Assembly: GCA_002420115.1 (NCBI GenBank)
Contig: DIHK01000048.1
Location: forward strand, 60,782-79,519
DNA: 18,738 nt
Source of the DNA: Nitrospira sp. UBA5698
Lineage (GTDB): Bacteria > Nitrospirota > Nitrospiria > Nitrospirales > Nitrospiraceae
Direction: 5' to 3'
The notes beneath the pieces were generated by a model, which had not been told where the DNA came from, ran no database searches, and saw only the letters and a list, made by a program, of their open reading frames with translations. Shown one piece after another: positions 7,877 through 16,119 of this stretch (within the stretch, counting starts at the first letter, position 1; each line of letters opens with the position of its first letter). Made by a program: the position numbers and the translations under genes.

Positions 7877-8940
7877 CGCATCGGATCTCGACGTTCGGCG
7901 AATTTCGTGATGCCATTTCCGCGTATCGATTGCCGAGAGTGCTGCTGGCCGCACTTGAGTTAGATTTGTTTACGGTGATCGGCGTTCGATCGTGGACGCT
8001 GACCAGCCTTGCGAAGAAGCTAAAGGTCAGTGAGCGTGGCCTTGGCATCCTCTGTCGCAATCTTGCCTCTGCCGGACTGCTGTACAAAAGTGACGGCGTT
8101 TACAGAAACAGCGCACTTGGGGCCACAGCGCTGAATGCCAATCACCGGACCTATCGAGGAGGCTATCTCACGCTGATCAGGAGCCATTGGGCGGACTGGA
8201 TCAGACTTGTGGAGTCCATTCGAAGTGGGTTGCCGCTCGATCATGATGTGCCAGATGGCCCGGACTATCGGCGCCAATTTACCTGGGCGATGCACCACCG
8301 GACGTTGGAAATTGCTCCAGCTATTGCGGCACAGCTTCATCTTGGTCGGGCGCAAACTCTCCTGGATCTCGGTGGGGGGCCTGGTACCTATGCGATGGCG
8401 TTTCTTGCCAGGAATCCACGATTGCGTGCGACGGTCTGTGATCGAACGGCTGCGCTTGAGGTGGCTAAAGAAATTGCGTCAACCCACAAAGCGAGAGGCC
8501 GTCTGTCCTATGCCTCGCTCGATTTCTCCGCAGAACCGATCCCTGGTACGTATGATGTGATCTGGTACTCCAATGTGTTGCACATTTATTCGCCGGAGGA
8601 GAATCAGGCTATCTTTCGCCGAGTTCGTTCGGCACTGAAGCCGGGAGGCCGATTCATCATCCAAGATGCCTTTCTGCACGACCGGCAAGGTCTATATCCG
8701 ACGGAAGCGAGTTTGTTTGCTGTCTCCATGCTCCTGTTTACTGAACAGGGGAATACCTATACAGTTCAGGAGACGGCGAAGTGGCTGAGACAGGCCGGTT
8801 TTGTAAGTATCAAACCCATTCCGATTAGGAAGGGGACGGGGGATTGGGAGGACGGAATTTGGGAGGCCTCAGTTCCTGGTCTACGGCCAAGAAAGATTGC
8901 CAACCAAACAGAATCAAACAGAAATAGAAAAGCCCGCTGA
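7873..8940 (+). CDS. SAM-dependent methyltransferase, O-methyltransferase type
   Basis: A 355-aa enzyme of the acetylserotonin/plant-type O-methyltransferase family. A winged-helix dimerisation domain lies at about 15-80 (LPRVLLAALELDLF, LAKKLKVSERGLGILCRNL, ASAGLL). A Rossmann domain follows with motif I LLDLGGGPGTY at 163-173, then the DVIWYSNVLHIYSPEE block and LKPGGRFIIQDA. The substrate is unknown; relatives methylate small aromatic or polyketide hydroxyls. The GTG at 7873 is preferred over a GTG at 7843: it gives a GTGA overlap with the upstream stop, has GGAAG just upstream, and continues the overlap pattern of the operon. The last ~116 bp are also read on the other strand by the membrane-protein gene. 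The ~20 C-terminal residues after WEAS are basic and probably disordered. Confidence 0.9.
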   Translation: MTHRISTFGEFRDAISAYRLPRVLLAALELDLFTVIGVRSWTLTSLAKKLKVSERGLGILCRNLASAGLLYKSDGVYRNSALGATALNANHRTYRGGYLTLIRSHWADWIRLVESIRSGLPLDHDVPDGPDYRRQFTWAMHHRTLEIAPAIAAQLHLGRAQTLLDLGGGPGTYAMAFLARNPRLRATVCDRTAALEVAKEIASTHKARGRLSYASLDFSAEPIPGTYDVIWYSNVLHIYSPEENQAIFRRVRSALKPGGRFIIQDAFLHDRQGLYPTEASLFAVSMLLFTEQGNTYTVQETAKWLRQAGFVSIKPIPIRKGTGDWEDGIWEASVPGLRPRKIANQTESNRNRKAR

Positions 8941-9274
8941 TGATACCGGCCATCAAGGAGGCGACAGCATCTCCCTCCGTTGACGAAGCCTGAACAATCG
9001 TGGCGATGTCTATCGCCAACCCAATCGTTGCATAAAAGACGCAAACTGCCGCGCTCCATCGAAATCGAAGCCAAACGAGTAGGGACAATGCGAGAGGTAT
9101 GAACGAGAAAAAGCTGATTTTCCATGCCATGCCTTGTGTCAAGAATGAGCTGTTTTCAAGGAAGAGAAATCCAGTTTCCACAACGAAGGTGCTGAGTAAC
9201 AGAATAAGCAAGGGGTTGTGTGGCATCGGCTGACTATAGACTGTTGAGGAAAAGTTCGGCAATGGGTGTCTCAT
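8825..9274 (-). CDS. Small integral membrane protein (four TM helices)
   Basis: A 149-aa protein if started at the ATG at 9272-9274. Four hydrophobic helices are visible at about 20-40, 50-70, 73-97 and 102-130, followed by a Pro-rich tail (RPPKFRPPNPPSPS). The fourth helix continues into FGWQSFLAVDQ. No family is recognised. Upstream in-frame codons encode no sensible N-terminus. Neither the 9274 ATG nor an internal ATG at 9226 has a good ribosome binding site, so the start is uncertain. The 3' end overlaps the methyltransferase gene tail-to-tail by 116 bp. The regular hydrophobic pattern over about 110 residues is hard to explain as an accidental antisense reading, especially since most of the gene lies outside the overlap. 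Confidence 0.7.
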   Translation of the reverse strand: MRHPLPNFSSTVYSQPMPHNPLLILLLSTFVVETGFLFLENSSFLTQGMAWKISFFSFIPLALSLLVWLRFRWSAAVCVFYATIGLAIDIATIVQASSTEGDAVASLMAGIISGLFYFCLILFGWQSFLAVDQELRPPKFRPPNPPSPS

Positions 9275-9802
9275 AGTCACGTTATTGTGATAGTGGCAAA
9301 CTTGTATGATGGAAGCCGAAGGATCAGGAAGAGAAGTAACTGCCCCTGTAGGCTTGTTTTCTGATTTATGACGGAGACCGTCGGCTCTGTATGTCCGTAA
9401 AATAGGACTTGAACCTTGAACGTCGAGGCGTTGATCAGGCAACAACGAGTATCAGATTCCTCGCCTATCAGAGCGAAGCAGCCAGAATCGCTGTTGGTTA
9501 GCAGTATGGCCCTGGTTGCCCTGAGGCAGCTTTCTTTGTCCAACCTTCCGGATAGATTCTGCAGGGGCCTGACGCATTTTCCTTTCTTCTTCTTCTTCTT
9601 CTTCTTCTTCCCTATCTGAGCGGTGAGATGCTGGTGCAGTTGGGGTTACGGTTCGGCACCGTCCAGCCTATCAGATGACGGGTTCAGCACCACCAAGTCG
9701 TTTCATCTCATCCTCCTCTTTAGAGGGGATTCATCCCATCAGTGAGGAATTTACCGGGTATCGGTCCTCCATCAGAATGCACTCACATTTTGAGGAGGAT
9801 AC
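9275..9802. other. 528-bp intergenic region
   Basis: This is the largest clearly gene-free stretch of the left 16 kb, between a leftward and a rightward gene, so promoters in both directions are expected. It holds a (TTC)9 microsatellite (9584-9610) and a TCCTCCTC element complementary to the downstream ribosome binding site. The open frame at 9416-9619 is composed of low-complexity poly-Phe and is not a gene. I see no tRNA or convincing sigma-70 promoter. Confidence 0.6.
9584..9610. repeat. (TTC)9 microsatellite
   Basis: Nine perfect TTC units, equal to (GAA)9 on the minus strand. The tract lies about 190 bp upstream of the exported PQQ-like protein gene and about 310 bp upstream of the leftward membrane-protein gene. 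Perfect trinucleotide tracts of this length are prone to slippage. Confidence 0.95.
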
Positions 9803-10678
9803 ATGTCACCAATATCCGACTTTTCACCATCCTGCAAGCATTCCGCTCGTGTCACAAAGCAAAAGCATCGGACTGCAGGTTTCGGTTGTTCAAGAATCGC
9901 GAGTCTGGTGGCTTTTATTGGATTATGTAGCGTCTACGGTGGAAACGATCTGGCCTGGGGTGACGTCATTGCTACGGATAAAAAGGCAATTGTGGCGGCG
10001 GGGTTCGGCTATCAGATCGGTTCGGTGTCCGCGATCTCGGTGAAAGTGTATGAAGCTGACTCAGGCGCGATCGTATCGGATGATGTCTATGAACTGACGG
10101 TCAAGGAGGGTGATGAAGCAGGAAAGAGCGAGGGGGCACGTATTTTTGCGGGTGGTATCGGACAAGGGGCTACAGATCTCTCTAACTTCGTCTTGCGGGT
10201 CTACGACGCGAATACCGGGATTTTTCAATGGGAGGGGCGCCTCAACCTCGTGCAGCCTGACGGAAAGGCCGGCGGACAAGCCATTTCGACTCGACAATTC
10301 AATCGAGCCACCATCACGAGAGTCCGCACGGAGCGACAGGCAATCGAACAACCCACATTCTTGTTGCGTGCGGTAGATGCGGTAACTGGCTCTCTTGTCT
10401 GGGAGGATGAGTTTACTACGGTTCTGGGTGTAACTCCGCACCTCCATTCGATTGCGGATCGGACCAGGAGGGTGGGGCGGGTGTCAACAAACAGTTCTCA
10501 CAAGTTCGAATTCAGAATTCGCATGTATGATCCGAGCGGGAAGCAGATTATCTGGGAAGATCAATTGTCTCAGCGAGAGTCTGAAGAGGGGGGGCAGGGG
10601 TTGCTGAATGATCAGGCCGACTTACTTCCAGCCTGGCCGCATCAGCCGCAGGATGAATCGATTCCTGTGCCGATTTGA
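9803..10678 (+). CDS. Exported protein with four PQQ-like beta repeats
   Basis: A 291-aa protein. A basic N-terminal stretch (1-30) precedes a hydrophobic segment (about 31-47) ending in AWG-DVIA near 51-57, consistent with a Sec signal having an unusually long n-region. Four copies of a strand motif like 'F.LRVYDA.TG...WED.L' occur at about 78-98, 129-147, 186-205 and 237-255, i.e. every 51-57 residues. They resemble the D-x-x-T-G-x-x-x-W core of PQQ-type beta-propeller blades, although four blades are fewer than a full propeller and the spacing is wide. The ATG at 9803 has an excellent GAGGAGG (9792-9798). The C-terminus is Pro-rich. Likely periplasmic or secreted; no enzyme residues are recognised. 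It converges on the metallopeptidase gene. Confidence 0.72.
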   Translation: MSPISDFSPSCKHSARVTKQKHRTAGFGCSRIASLVAFIGLCSVYGGNDLAWGDVIATDKKAIVAAGFGYQIGSVSAISVKVYEADSGAIVSDDVYELTVKEGDEAGKSEGARIFAGGIGQGATDLSNFVLRVYDANTGIFQWEGRLNLVQPDGKAGGQAISTRQFNRATITRVRTERQAIEQPTFLLRAVDAVTGSLVWEDEFTTVLGVTPHLHSIADRTRRVGRVSTNSSHKFEFRIRMYDPSGKQIIWEDQLSQRESEEGGQGLLNDQADLLPAWPHQPQDESIPVPI

Positions 10679-10723
10679 AGGTGCCTTGTTCTTTGCTCGA
10701 TCAAGCCGGGATACAAAGGGGGG

Positions 10724-12139
10724 CTACGAACGGGCCTGCTCGTAGCGCTCGAGCCATTGACGGTGGAAGTGCTCATACGAAATCAACAGTTTGTCCTGAA
10801 ACGCAGTTGCCACGGAAGCCTTCGCCTGAAAGGCCTTCACAAGGTCGTCGACGCGAGCCATTCCCCATCGCTCGATCAAATAGTGAGTTGCCGAATTGGC
10901 TTCTAGGTAGGCCACGATAGAAACTTCGGCTGTGAATGCGCCCCAAGGACCTTCCAGAGAAGCCAAGGGAATCACCTTGAGATCGCCGTGTAGGGCAGCA
11001 TCGAGATCAGGCCATGAATCTCCAGCCAGTTGCATAGCTAGGCCTTCGTTCAGCCAGGTTGGGAGTGCTCCTGCCTGTGATCCTAACCGGTCATGGAGCA
11101 GGGCATGGACGTATTCGTGACGGAGTACAGTGGCGAGCCATTTCCGATCTGTGGTGGCTCCCTGTGTGGGAATTTGGATGCGTCCGAGTGTGGGGTCATA
11201 GAGGCCATCAGCCCATGCAGGACTGCCAGTGGAACCCTGGAATGATTCTTTTGCGTGGAGGACGACCGTGATGGGCTTGGTCGGGAAATGCCCAAACTTC
11301 TGGCCAATATCCCGATAAGCCTCCTCGAGAATCTCCAACACCGATGTCCAGGTGGTTTGGTCCTCCTCCCCATTGAATTTCACGACAAAATGAGTGCTGC
11401 TGCGCGCCGTCATGCGAGATTCGACTGATTGTGTGCGGTGAACCCTTTCTGTAACGGTGGCCAGATAGGATTGGAGTGCCGGGTCTTGCTTTGCCCGTTG
11501 GGTGGCTTGGGCTAAGTGCGTGGCTGCTCCAGTCAGGTCGTCCTGTTCCTGCAGCAAATCAGCCATCGCTAGGTGAGGGAAGGGTTCGCCCGGTGCCACT
11601 TTCATCAATTTCGTCAAGAACTCCACATTCAGTGCCCGGTCGCGCTGTTCCCAGTAGGTATGAGCCAGGTTCATAAGGATGACGGGGTTCGTGTCGTCGA
11701 GTTCCGCAGCTTTCTTAAACGAACCGAGTGATGCCCCTGTACCTTGAAGACGCTCCTGCTGCAGCCCGAGATTGTTCCACAGGATGGCGACGAAGGGTTT
11801 GGATTGCCCATCCAATAGGACGGAGGCCGGGAGTGCATTCAGCTTGTTTTCGGCCAGGGAGAGGTTATGTTTTTCGACTTCATCACGAATTCCTTCCAAG
11901 AGCGCCTGATGTGGAGTGGGCGGGATGACGGTCTGGTCAAGTGTGCGAATGTGTCGTGATTCACTCTCGGACGGTTTGCTCTGTGGGGGCGTTGGCGGGG
12001 GAGGGACGGATACGACGGTTTCCGTCGGACTCATCGTCAGCGAGGGATGGAGCGGTTTCAGAAAGAGGTTATACCCGATCAGGAGGGCCAAGCCGACGGC
12101 AAGCGGGATCAGGATATGGCGAATATTGCGGCGGTACAT
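10724..12139 (-). CDS. Membrane-anchored TPR / gluzincin-type metallopeptidase (peptidase MA-like)
   Basis: A 471-aa protein from the ATG at 12137-12139. A single N-terminal transmembrane anchor (about 6-27) is followed by a Pro/Ser-rich linker (to ~70), TPR-like helical repeats (about 115-230) and a peptidase MA-like domain. The zinc motif HEYVH (His341, Glu342, His345) lies in VLRHEYVHALL. The downstream TWLNEGLAMQ gives Glu365 as the expected third ligand of a gluzincin. All three ligands are intact, so it is probably active on the periplasmic side. A GTG at 12163 would add eight residues; neither start has a good Shine-Dalgarno. It is divergent from recG and convergent with the exported beta-repeat protein, 45 bp away. 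The family is sure; the substrate is unknown. Confidence 0.85.
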   Translation of the reverse strand: MYRRNIRHILIPLAVGLALLIGYNLFLKPLHPSLTMSPTETVVSVPPPPTPPQSKPSESESRHIRTLDQTVIPPTPHQALLEGIRDEVEKHNLSLAENKLNALPASVLLDGQSKPFVAILWNNLGLQQERLQGTGASLGSFKKAAELDDTNPVILMNLAHTYWEQRDRALNVEFLTKLMKVAPGEPFPHLAMADLLQEQDDLTGAATHLAQATQRAKQDPALQSYLATVTERVHRTQSVESRMTARSSTHFVVKFNGEEDQTTWTSVLEILEEAYRDIGQKFGHFPTKPITVVLHAKESFQGSTGSPAWADGLYDPTLGRIQIPTQGATTDRKWLATVLRHEYVHALLHDRLGSQAGALPTWLNEGLAMQLAGDSWPDLDAALHGDLKVIPLASLEGPWGAFTAEVSIVAYLEANSATHYLIERWGMARVDDLVKAFQAKASVATAFQDKLLISYEHFHRQWLERYEQARS

Positions 12140-12232
12140 ATGAGTCTGGAAGGAGTGTAGCACCCTAGGAAAATATGACCAAGCAATCCAGGAAAAGCAA
12201 CGGAGAGGGTCTGCCAGGGCTTGCCGGCTGCG

Positions 12233-12261
12233 TTGTGCGATGAGCTATGCTGTGCTACGAT
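12233..12261 (+). promoter_or_regulatory. Possible recG promoter
   Basis: TTGTGC (12233-12238) and TACGAT (12256-12261) are 17 bp apart. The -10 matches 4 of 6 positions and the -35 only three. They lie in the short divergent gap between the metallopeptidase gene and recG. If used, transcription would begin within a few bases of the ATG at 12272. Confidence 0.3.
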
Positions 12262-12271
12262 TCTCCGCCAT

Positions 12272-14809
12272 ATGCAGGCGGAGACCGAATCGAGTTCGAT
12301 GGTGTCGTTTCAGGAGTGGCTGGATCGCATCGCCAGGCCGATTGAATTTGCAAGTCGAGATGATGGCGCCCATTTGAAGGCCATCACCAATCTGAGTGAT
12401 TTCATCTCCACGCAAGTGCTGTCGGCTCTTCGCCGGCAGACGTATTCAAGGGCGATCGAAGCTCGTCTGATTTCACTCCGTGACCTCTTCGTTGATTTTT
12501 CATCGTCCCTTTCCCCGGATGAACAGCGTCGCCGATTGCATGCGGCGGGGTTACACATACAGGTTCTGAGGAAGGCTGCACGGCGGCCTGACAGTCCTAC
12601 TGTGTTGTCGGCGCGACTCGCGGGTGATATCGAATCCACTGCTGCGGGGCGATCCGACCTCTGGCAGCTTCCTGTTCGATTTGCCAAAGGGGTGGGACCA
12701 AAACGCACTGGAGTCCTACAACGGCTGGGTATCGAAACGGTAGAGGATGTGTTCTGGACCATCCCCTGGCGGTATGAAGATCGATCGGTCATGACACCCA
12801 TCGGGAATCTTGTTCCGGGGATGGTGGCGTCGATTTGTGGAGTAGTCGGGAAGTGCGAAGCAAAGCGGACAAGAAATCGACGACTGAGCATGCTGGAGGT
12901 CGGTATCGAAGATCAGTCCGGTCGCTTACAGGTGCTGTTCTTCAATCAACCCTATCTGGAAGATACTCTGACGGTTGGAACTCGCGTGATGTTGAGCGGG
13001 CGGGTGATCTCTGGTCGAGGGGACTGGATGGTGCCGCGAATGGATGTTGCACAATACGAGGTCGTCGGAGAGGGGATGGAATCGGCACTGCATGTTGGAC
13101 GAATTGTCCCCGTGTATCATGAAACCAAGGGATGGACATCTCGTCAGATGCGGGTGCTCGTACGGAATCTGTTGACGGACCATGGGATGGATCTCAGTGA
13201 TCATTTGCCGGTACCGCTTCGGGCGAGGCAGCGACTGATCCCGATCCATGAGGCATTTCAGGATGTGCATTTCCCAAAGACAGGAACTGATGGTCATCTG
13301 CTGGGGCGAGGAAAGACGGCGGCCCATCGGCGGTTGGCATTTGAGGAACTGTTGCTGCTGCAATTGGCGTTAGCGTCTCGACATCGATCGGTCTATGAGG
13401 AACGGAAAGGGGTGCGGTTCAATCCGAAAACCCCTCTGCTCGCAAAACTAGTCAGTCTTTTGCCCTTTCGTCTCACGGCGGCGCAGGAGCGAGTCATTCG
13501 CGAAATTTTTCGGGACATGATTTCCCCACGCCCCATGAATCGGTTAGTCCAAGGAGATGTGGGATCAGGAAAAACTGCGGTCGCGTTGCAGGCGATCGTG
13601 ATGGCCTGTGGCTCAGGCTATCAAGCTGCCTTGTTGGCGCCGACGGAAATCCTTGCGGAACAGCATTACCGCAACCTATCAGGAATGTTGCAGGCCTTGG
13701 GGCTGCAGGCAGTCTTAGTTCGCGGTGGGGAGAAAGCCTCGGTCAAGAATGTGCAGGTTGAACAGCTGGCTGCGGGTGATGTCAAAGTGGCAATCGGGAC
13801 CCATGCGCTTCTGCAGCAGGGTATCACATTCAAAAATCTTGGCTTGGCGGTCATCGATGAACAGCACAAGTTCGGCGTGTTGCAGCGAAAGGCGATGATC
13901 GAAAAGGGCTATAGGCCGGACGTACTGGTGCTGACGGCCACTCCTATTCCCCGCACACTGGCGATGACCGCCTACGGGGATCTTGATGTGTCGGTCATCG
14001 ATGCCCTTCCTCCAGGGCGTAAACCCGTGCGGACGTTCTTGTTTAGTGAGGGACAACGGCGGAAAGCCTACCAGATTGTGCGCGATGAACTGCGTGCCGA
14101 TAAACAAGCCTACATCGTCTATCCGCTGGTGGAAGAATCGGAGAAAGTCGACCTTCAAGCGGCGATTCAGGGCGCTGAACAGTTGAAGAATGGAGAGTTT
14201 TCAGACTTTCGTGTCGGCCTGTTGCATGGACGTATGAAGGCGGTCGAAAAAGAAGCGGTGATGACCGACTTTAAGGCCGGCATCATTCAGTTGTTGATCG
14301 CCACGACTGTCATTGAAGTCGGTGTGGATGTCCCGAACGCGACGGTCATCCTGATTGAACATGCCGAACGATTTGGACTGGCACAGTTGCACCAACTGCG
14401 TGGCCGCGTCGGGCGCAGCAGCCATCAAGCCTATTGTCTGTTGATGGCACAAAACCTAGGACGGAGGAAAACGGAATCACGCAGACGGACTCTGGGCAGT
14501 GAAGAGTCGATGTCGGCGGCAGGGGAACGGTTGGAGGCGCTTGTCCGGTCAAACGATGGGTTCGTCATTGCTGAGGACGATCTGCGCATTCGAGGGCCTG
14601 GTGAGTTCTTTGGGTTACGGCAATGGGGCATGCCGGAGTTTCGCGTGGCCAACCTGGTGCGCGATGGCGATCTGCTGGAGCAGGCCAGGCAGGAGGCTTT
14701 TTCACTGCTACAATCTGACCCAGGGCTGAAAGAGTCAGCCCACCAGGGACTACGCGAGGCTATGCTTCGTAAGTGGGAGAAAAAGTTGGAGTTGGGTTCA
14801 ATCAGTTAG
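12272..14809 (+). CDS. recG: ATP-dependent DNA helicase RecG
   Basis: RecG remodels stalled replication forks and Holliday junctions in DNA repair. From the ATG at 12272 it is 845 aa, longer than the ~690-aa E. coli protein because of an N-terminal helical RecG_N-type extension (about 10-110). The wedge/OB region begins near LPVRFAKGVGPKRTGVLQRLG, followed by the WRYEDRS motif. Helicase motifs are intact: Walker A GDVGSGKT (428-435), DEQH (529-532), TATPIPRT (555-562) and QLRGRVGR (708-715). The wedge Gly and Arg residues that start family alignments are present. Alternative starts are a TTG at 12221 and an ATG at 12299. The latter has CGGAG about 15 bases upstream, so the start is uncertain by up to nine residues. 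recG is followed after 7 bp by the coiled-coil gene. Confidence 0.95.
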   Translation: MQAETESSSMVSFQEWLDRIARPIEFASRDDGAHLKAITNLSDFISTQVLSALRRQTYSRAIEARLISLRDLFVDFSSSLSPDEQRRRLHAAGLHIQVLRKAARRPDSPTVLSARLAGDIESTAAGRSDLWQLPVRFAKGVGPKRTGVLQRLGIETVEDVFWTIPWRYEDRSVMTPIGNLVPGMVASICGVVGKCEAKRTRNRRLSMLEVGIEDQSGRLQVLFFNQPYLEDTLTVGTRVMLSGRVISGRGDWMVPRMDVAQYEVVGEGMESALHVGRIVPVYHETKGWTSRQMRVLVRNLLTDHGMDLSDHLPVPLRARQRLIPIHEAFQDVHFPKTGTDGHLLGRGKTAAHRRLAFEELLLLQLALASRHRSVYEERKGVRFNPKTPLLAKLVSLLPFRLTAAQERVIREIFRDMISPRPMNRLVQGDVGSGKTAVALQAIVMACGSGYQAALLAPTEILAEQHYRNLSGMLQALGLQAVLVRGGEKASVKNVQVEQLAAGDVKVAIGTHALLQQGITFKNLGLAVIDEQHKFGVLQRKAMIEKGYRPDVLVLTATPIPRTLAMTAYGDLDVSVIDALPPGRKPVRTFLFSEGQRRKAYQIVRDELRADKQAYIVYPLVEESEKVDLQAAIQGAEQLKNGEFSDFRVGLLHGRMKAVEKEAVMTDFKAGIIQLLIATTVIEVGVDVPNATVILIEHAERFGLAQLHQLRGRVGRSSHQAYCLLMAQNLGRRKTESRRRTLGSEESMSAAGERLEALVRSNDGFVIAEDDLRIRGPGEFFGLRQWGMPEFRVANLVRDGDLLEQARQEAFSLLQSDPGLKESAHQGLREAMLRKWEKKLELGSIS

Positions 14810-14816
14810 GACTGCC

Positions 14817-15140
14817 ATGGGACTCTTTCAGCGAATCAAAGATGATCTGCGGACTGGGATCGCCACGCTCCGCCTCGGTACCGTCCATGCAGCGGGACGT
14901 GCGCTGGAAGAGACGGAACTGCTCCGCATGCGATTGGAACTCCGCAAGCTCGACCAGCAGTTGTCGGATCTGTACAAGGATATCGGCGAGCGGGCAGTGG
15001 ATATGAAGGAGCGAGGAGAAACGGCAGAGCGTGTCGTCTACGATGCGGAGATCGTGCGTCTGGTCAAAGAGGTTGAAGTTGTTAAGGAGTCGCAGAAGAA
15101 GTTGGAAGCCGAGATGGAAGCCATTCGGAACGAGCAATGA
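14817..15140 (+). CDS. Hypothetical coiled-coil protein between recG and ppx
   Basis: A 107-aa, highly charged, almost fully helical protein, not recognised as a named family. After a basic start (MGLFQRIKDDLRTG), heptad-like patterns extend over about 25-55 (ALEETELLRMRLELRKLDQQ) and 75-107 (VYDAEIVRLVKEVEVVKESQ and on). This suggests a long coiled coil. AGGA at 14808-14811, overlapping the recG stop, is a good ribosome binding site for the ATG at 14817. The stop overlaps the ppx start as ATGA (15137-15140). Position and spacing imply co-expression with both neighbours. A structural or adaptor role is possible, but no function can be assigned. Confidence 0.75.
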   Translation: MGLFQRIKDDLRTGIATLRLGTVHAAGRALEETELLRMRLELRKLDQQLSDLYKDIGERAVDMKERGETAERVVYDAEIVRLVKEVEVVKESQKKLEAEMEAIRNEQ

Positions 15141-16090
15141 CCGAGCCGACGAAGCGTACCCGACGATTGGCCGGCATCGATATCGGCACCCTCACCTGTC
15201 GGTTGTTAATTGCAGATCTCACCTCAGGGCATTCTCTCAAAGAACTTCAATCTGAACGTCGTATTCTCCGACTGGGAGAAGGCGTCGACCAGACGAAACG
15301 GCTGAGTCCTGCCGCCATGGATCGTGTGATCCACTGTCTCCAAGAGTGGCGAAGCGTCATTGAGAACCATGAAGTTGAAGCCACCGCAGTTGTGGCGACC
15401 AGTGCCGTTCGCGATGCCAGCAATCGAGCAGAGTTCTTGGCACGGGTGAAAGCAGAGTGTGGCCTTGAGGTTGAACTCATCTCGGGCGAGGAAGAAGCGC
15501 GGCGGACATTGATCGGCATTCGTTCCGGCTTGCCAGTTGGAGTGACGGATATTCTGGCGCTGGATATCGGTGGCGGCAGTACGGAATTCATCCTTGATCG
15601 GGTTGGACAAAAGCCGACCGTTCGCTCGATCGATATCGGAGTCGTCCGCCTCTGTGAGCGACTCTTGCATCACGACCCTCCAACTGAGGAGGAAGTGCGC
15701 CATGCACGTGAGTGGATCACGCGGGAGACCAAGGCGGCGGTTGCTGAGATGGGTGACTATCGACAGGCCACGTTCGTCGGTACCGCAGGGACGGTCACAG
15801 CTCTTGCTGCCATGGCGCAAAAGCTTTCAGTCTATGAACCAGCACGTATCCACAACTATGTGCTGAAGTTCGATAGGATCCAAGAACTTGAACAGACCTT
15901 GATCAGCCGAACCAAGGCAGAGCGAGTCGGTTTGCCTGGCTTGGAAAAGAACCGCGAAGAAGTCATCGCCGCTGGCGCTATCATCATCCGGACGATTATG
16001 GAGGCGCTTAAGCGAGAAGAATGCCTGGTGAGCGATTTAGGACTCCGGGAAGGGGTGCTGATCGATCTGGCAGCGCGGGACAGATTGTGA
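15137..16090 (+). CDS. Ppx/GppA family phosphatase (exopolyphosphatase / pppGpp hydrolase)
   Basis: A 317-aa member of the ASKHA-fold Ppx/GppA family, which removes terminal phosphate from polyphosphate or converts pppGpp to ppGpp. Key blocks are GIDIGTLTCRLLIAD (13-27, first phosphate loop), VVATSAVRDASN (85-96), SGEEEARRT (116-124, catalytic Glu region), DIGGGSTEF (143-151, second phosphate loop) and GTAGTVTALA (215-224). It is the short form and lacks the C-terminal HD-like half of E. coli Ppx/GppA. Sequence alone does not separate polyphosphatase from pppGpp activity, so no symbol is given. Translation is probably coupled to the coiled-coil gene through ATGA. It is the last housekeeping gene before the accessory block. 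Confidence 0.93.
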   Translation: MTEPTKRTRRLAGIDIGTLTCRLLIADLTSGHSLKELQSERRILRLGEGVDQTKRLSPAAMDRVIHCLQEWRSVIENHEVEATAVVATSAVRDASNRAEFLARVKAECGLEVELISGEEEARRTLIGIRSGLPVGVTDILALDIGGGSTEFILDRVGQKPTVRSIDIGVVRLCERLLHHDPPTEEEVRHAREWITRETKAAVAEMGDYRQATFVGTAGTVTALAAMAQKLSVYEPARIHNYVLKFDRIQELEQTLISRTKAERVGLPGLEKNREEVIAAGAIIIRTIMEALKREECLVSDLGLREGVLIDLAARDRL

Positions 16091-16119
16091 TGACAAACAG
16101 GATGGACTAGCAGAACTAC

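Noticed and set aside
9416..9619. 67-aa plus-strand ORF ending in a poly-Phe run
   Set aside because: The Phe run is the (TTC)9 microsatellite; there is no ribosome binding site or protein-like sequence.
12221..12271. TTG start giving an 862-aa RecG
   Set aside because: The extra residues (Cys-rich) do not look like a RecG N-terminus and would start upstream of the candidate promoter; the ATG at 12272 or 12299 is more likely.
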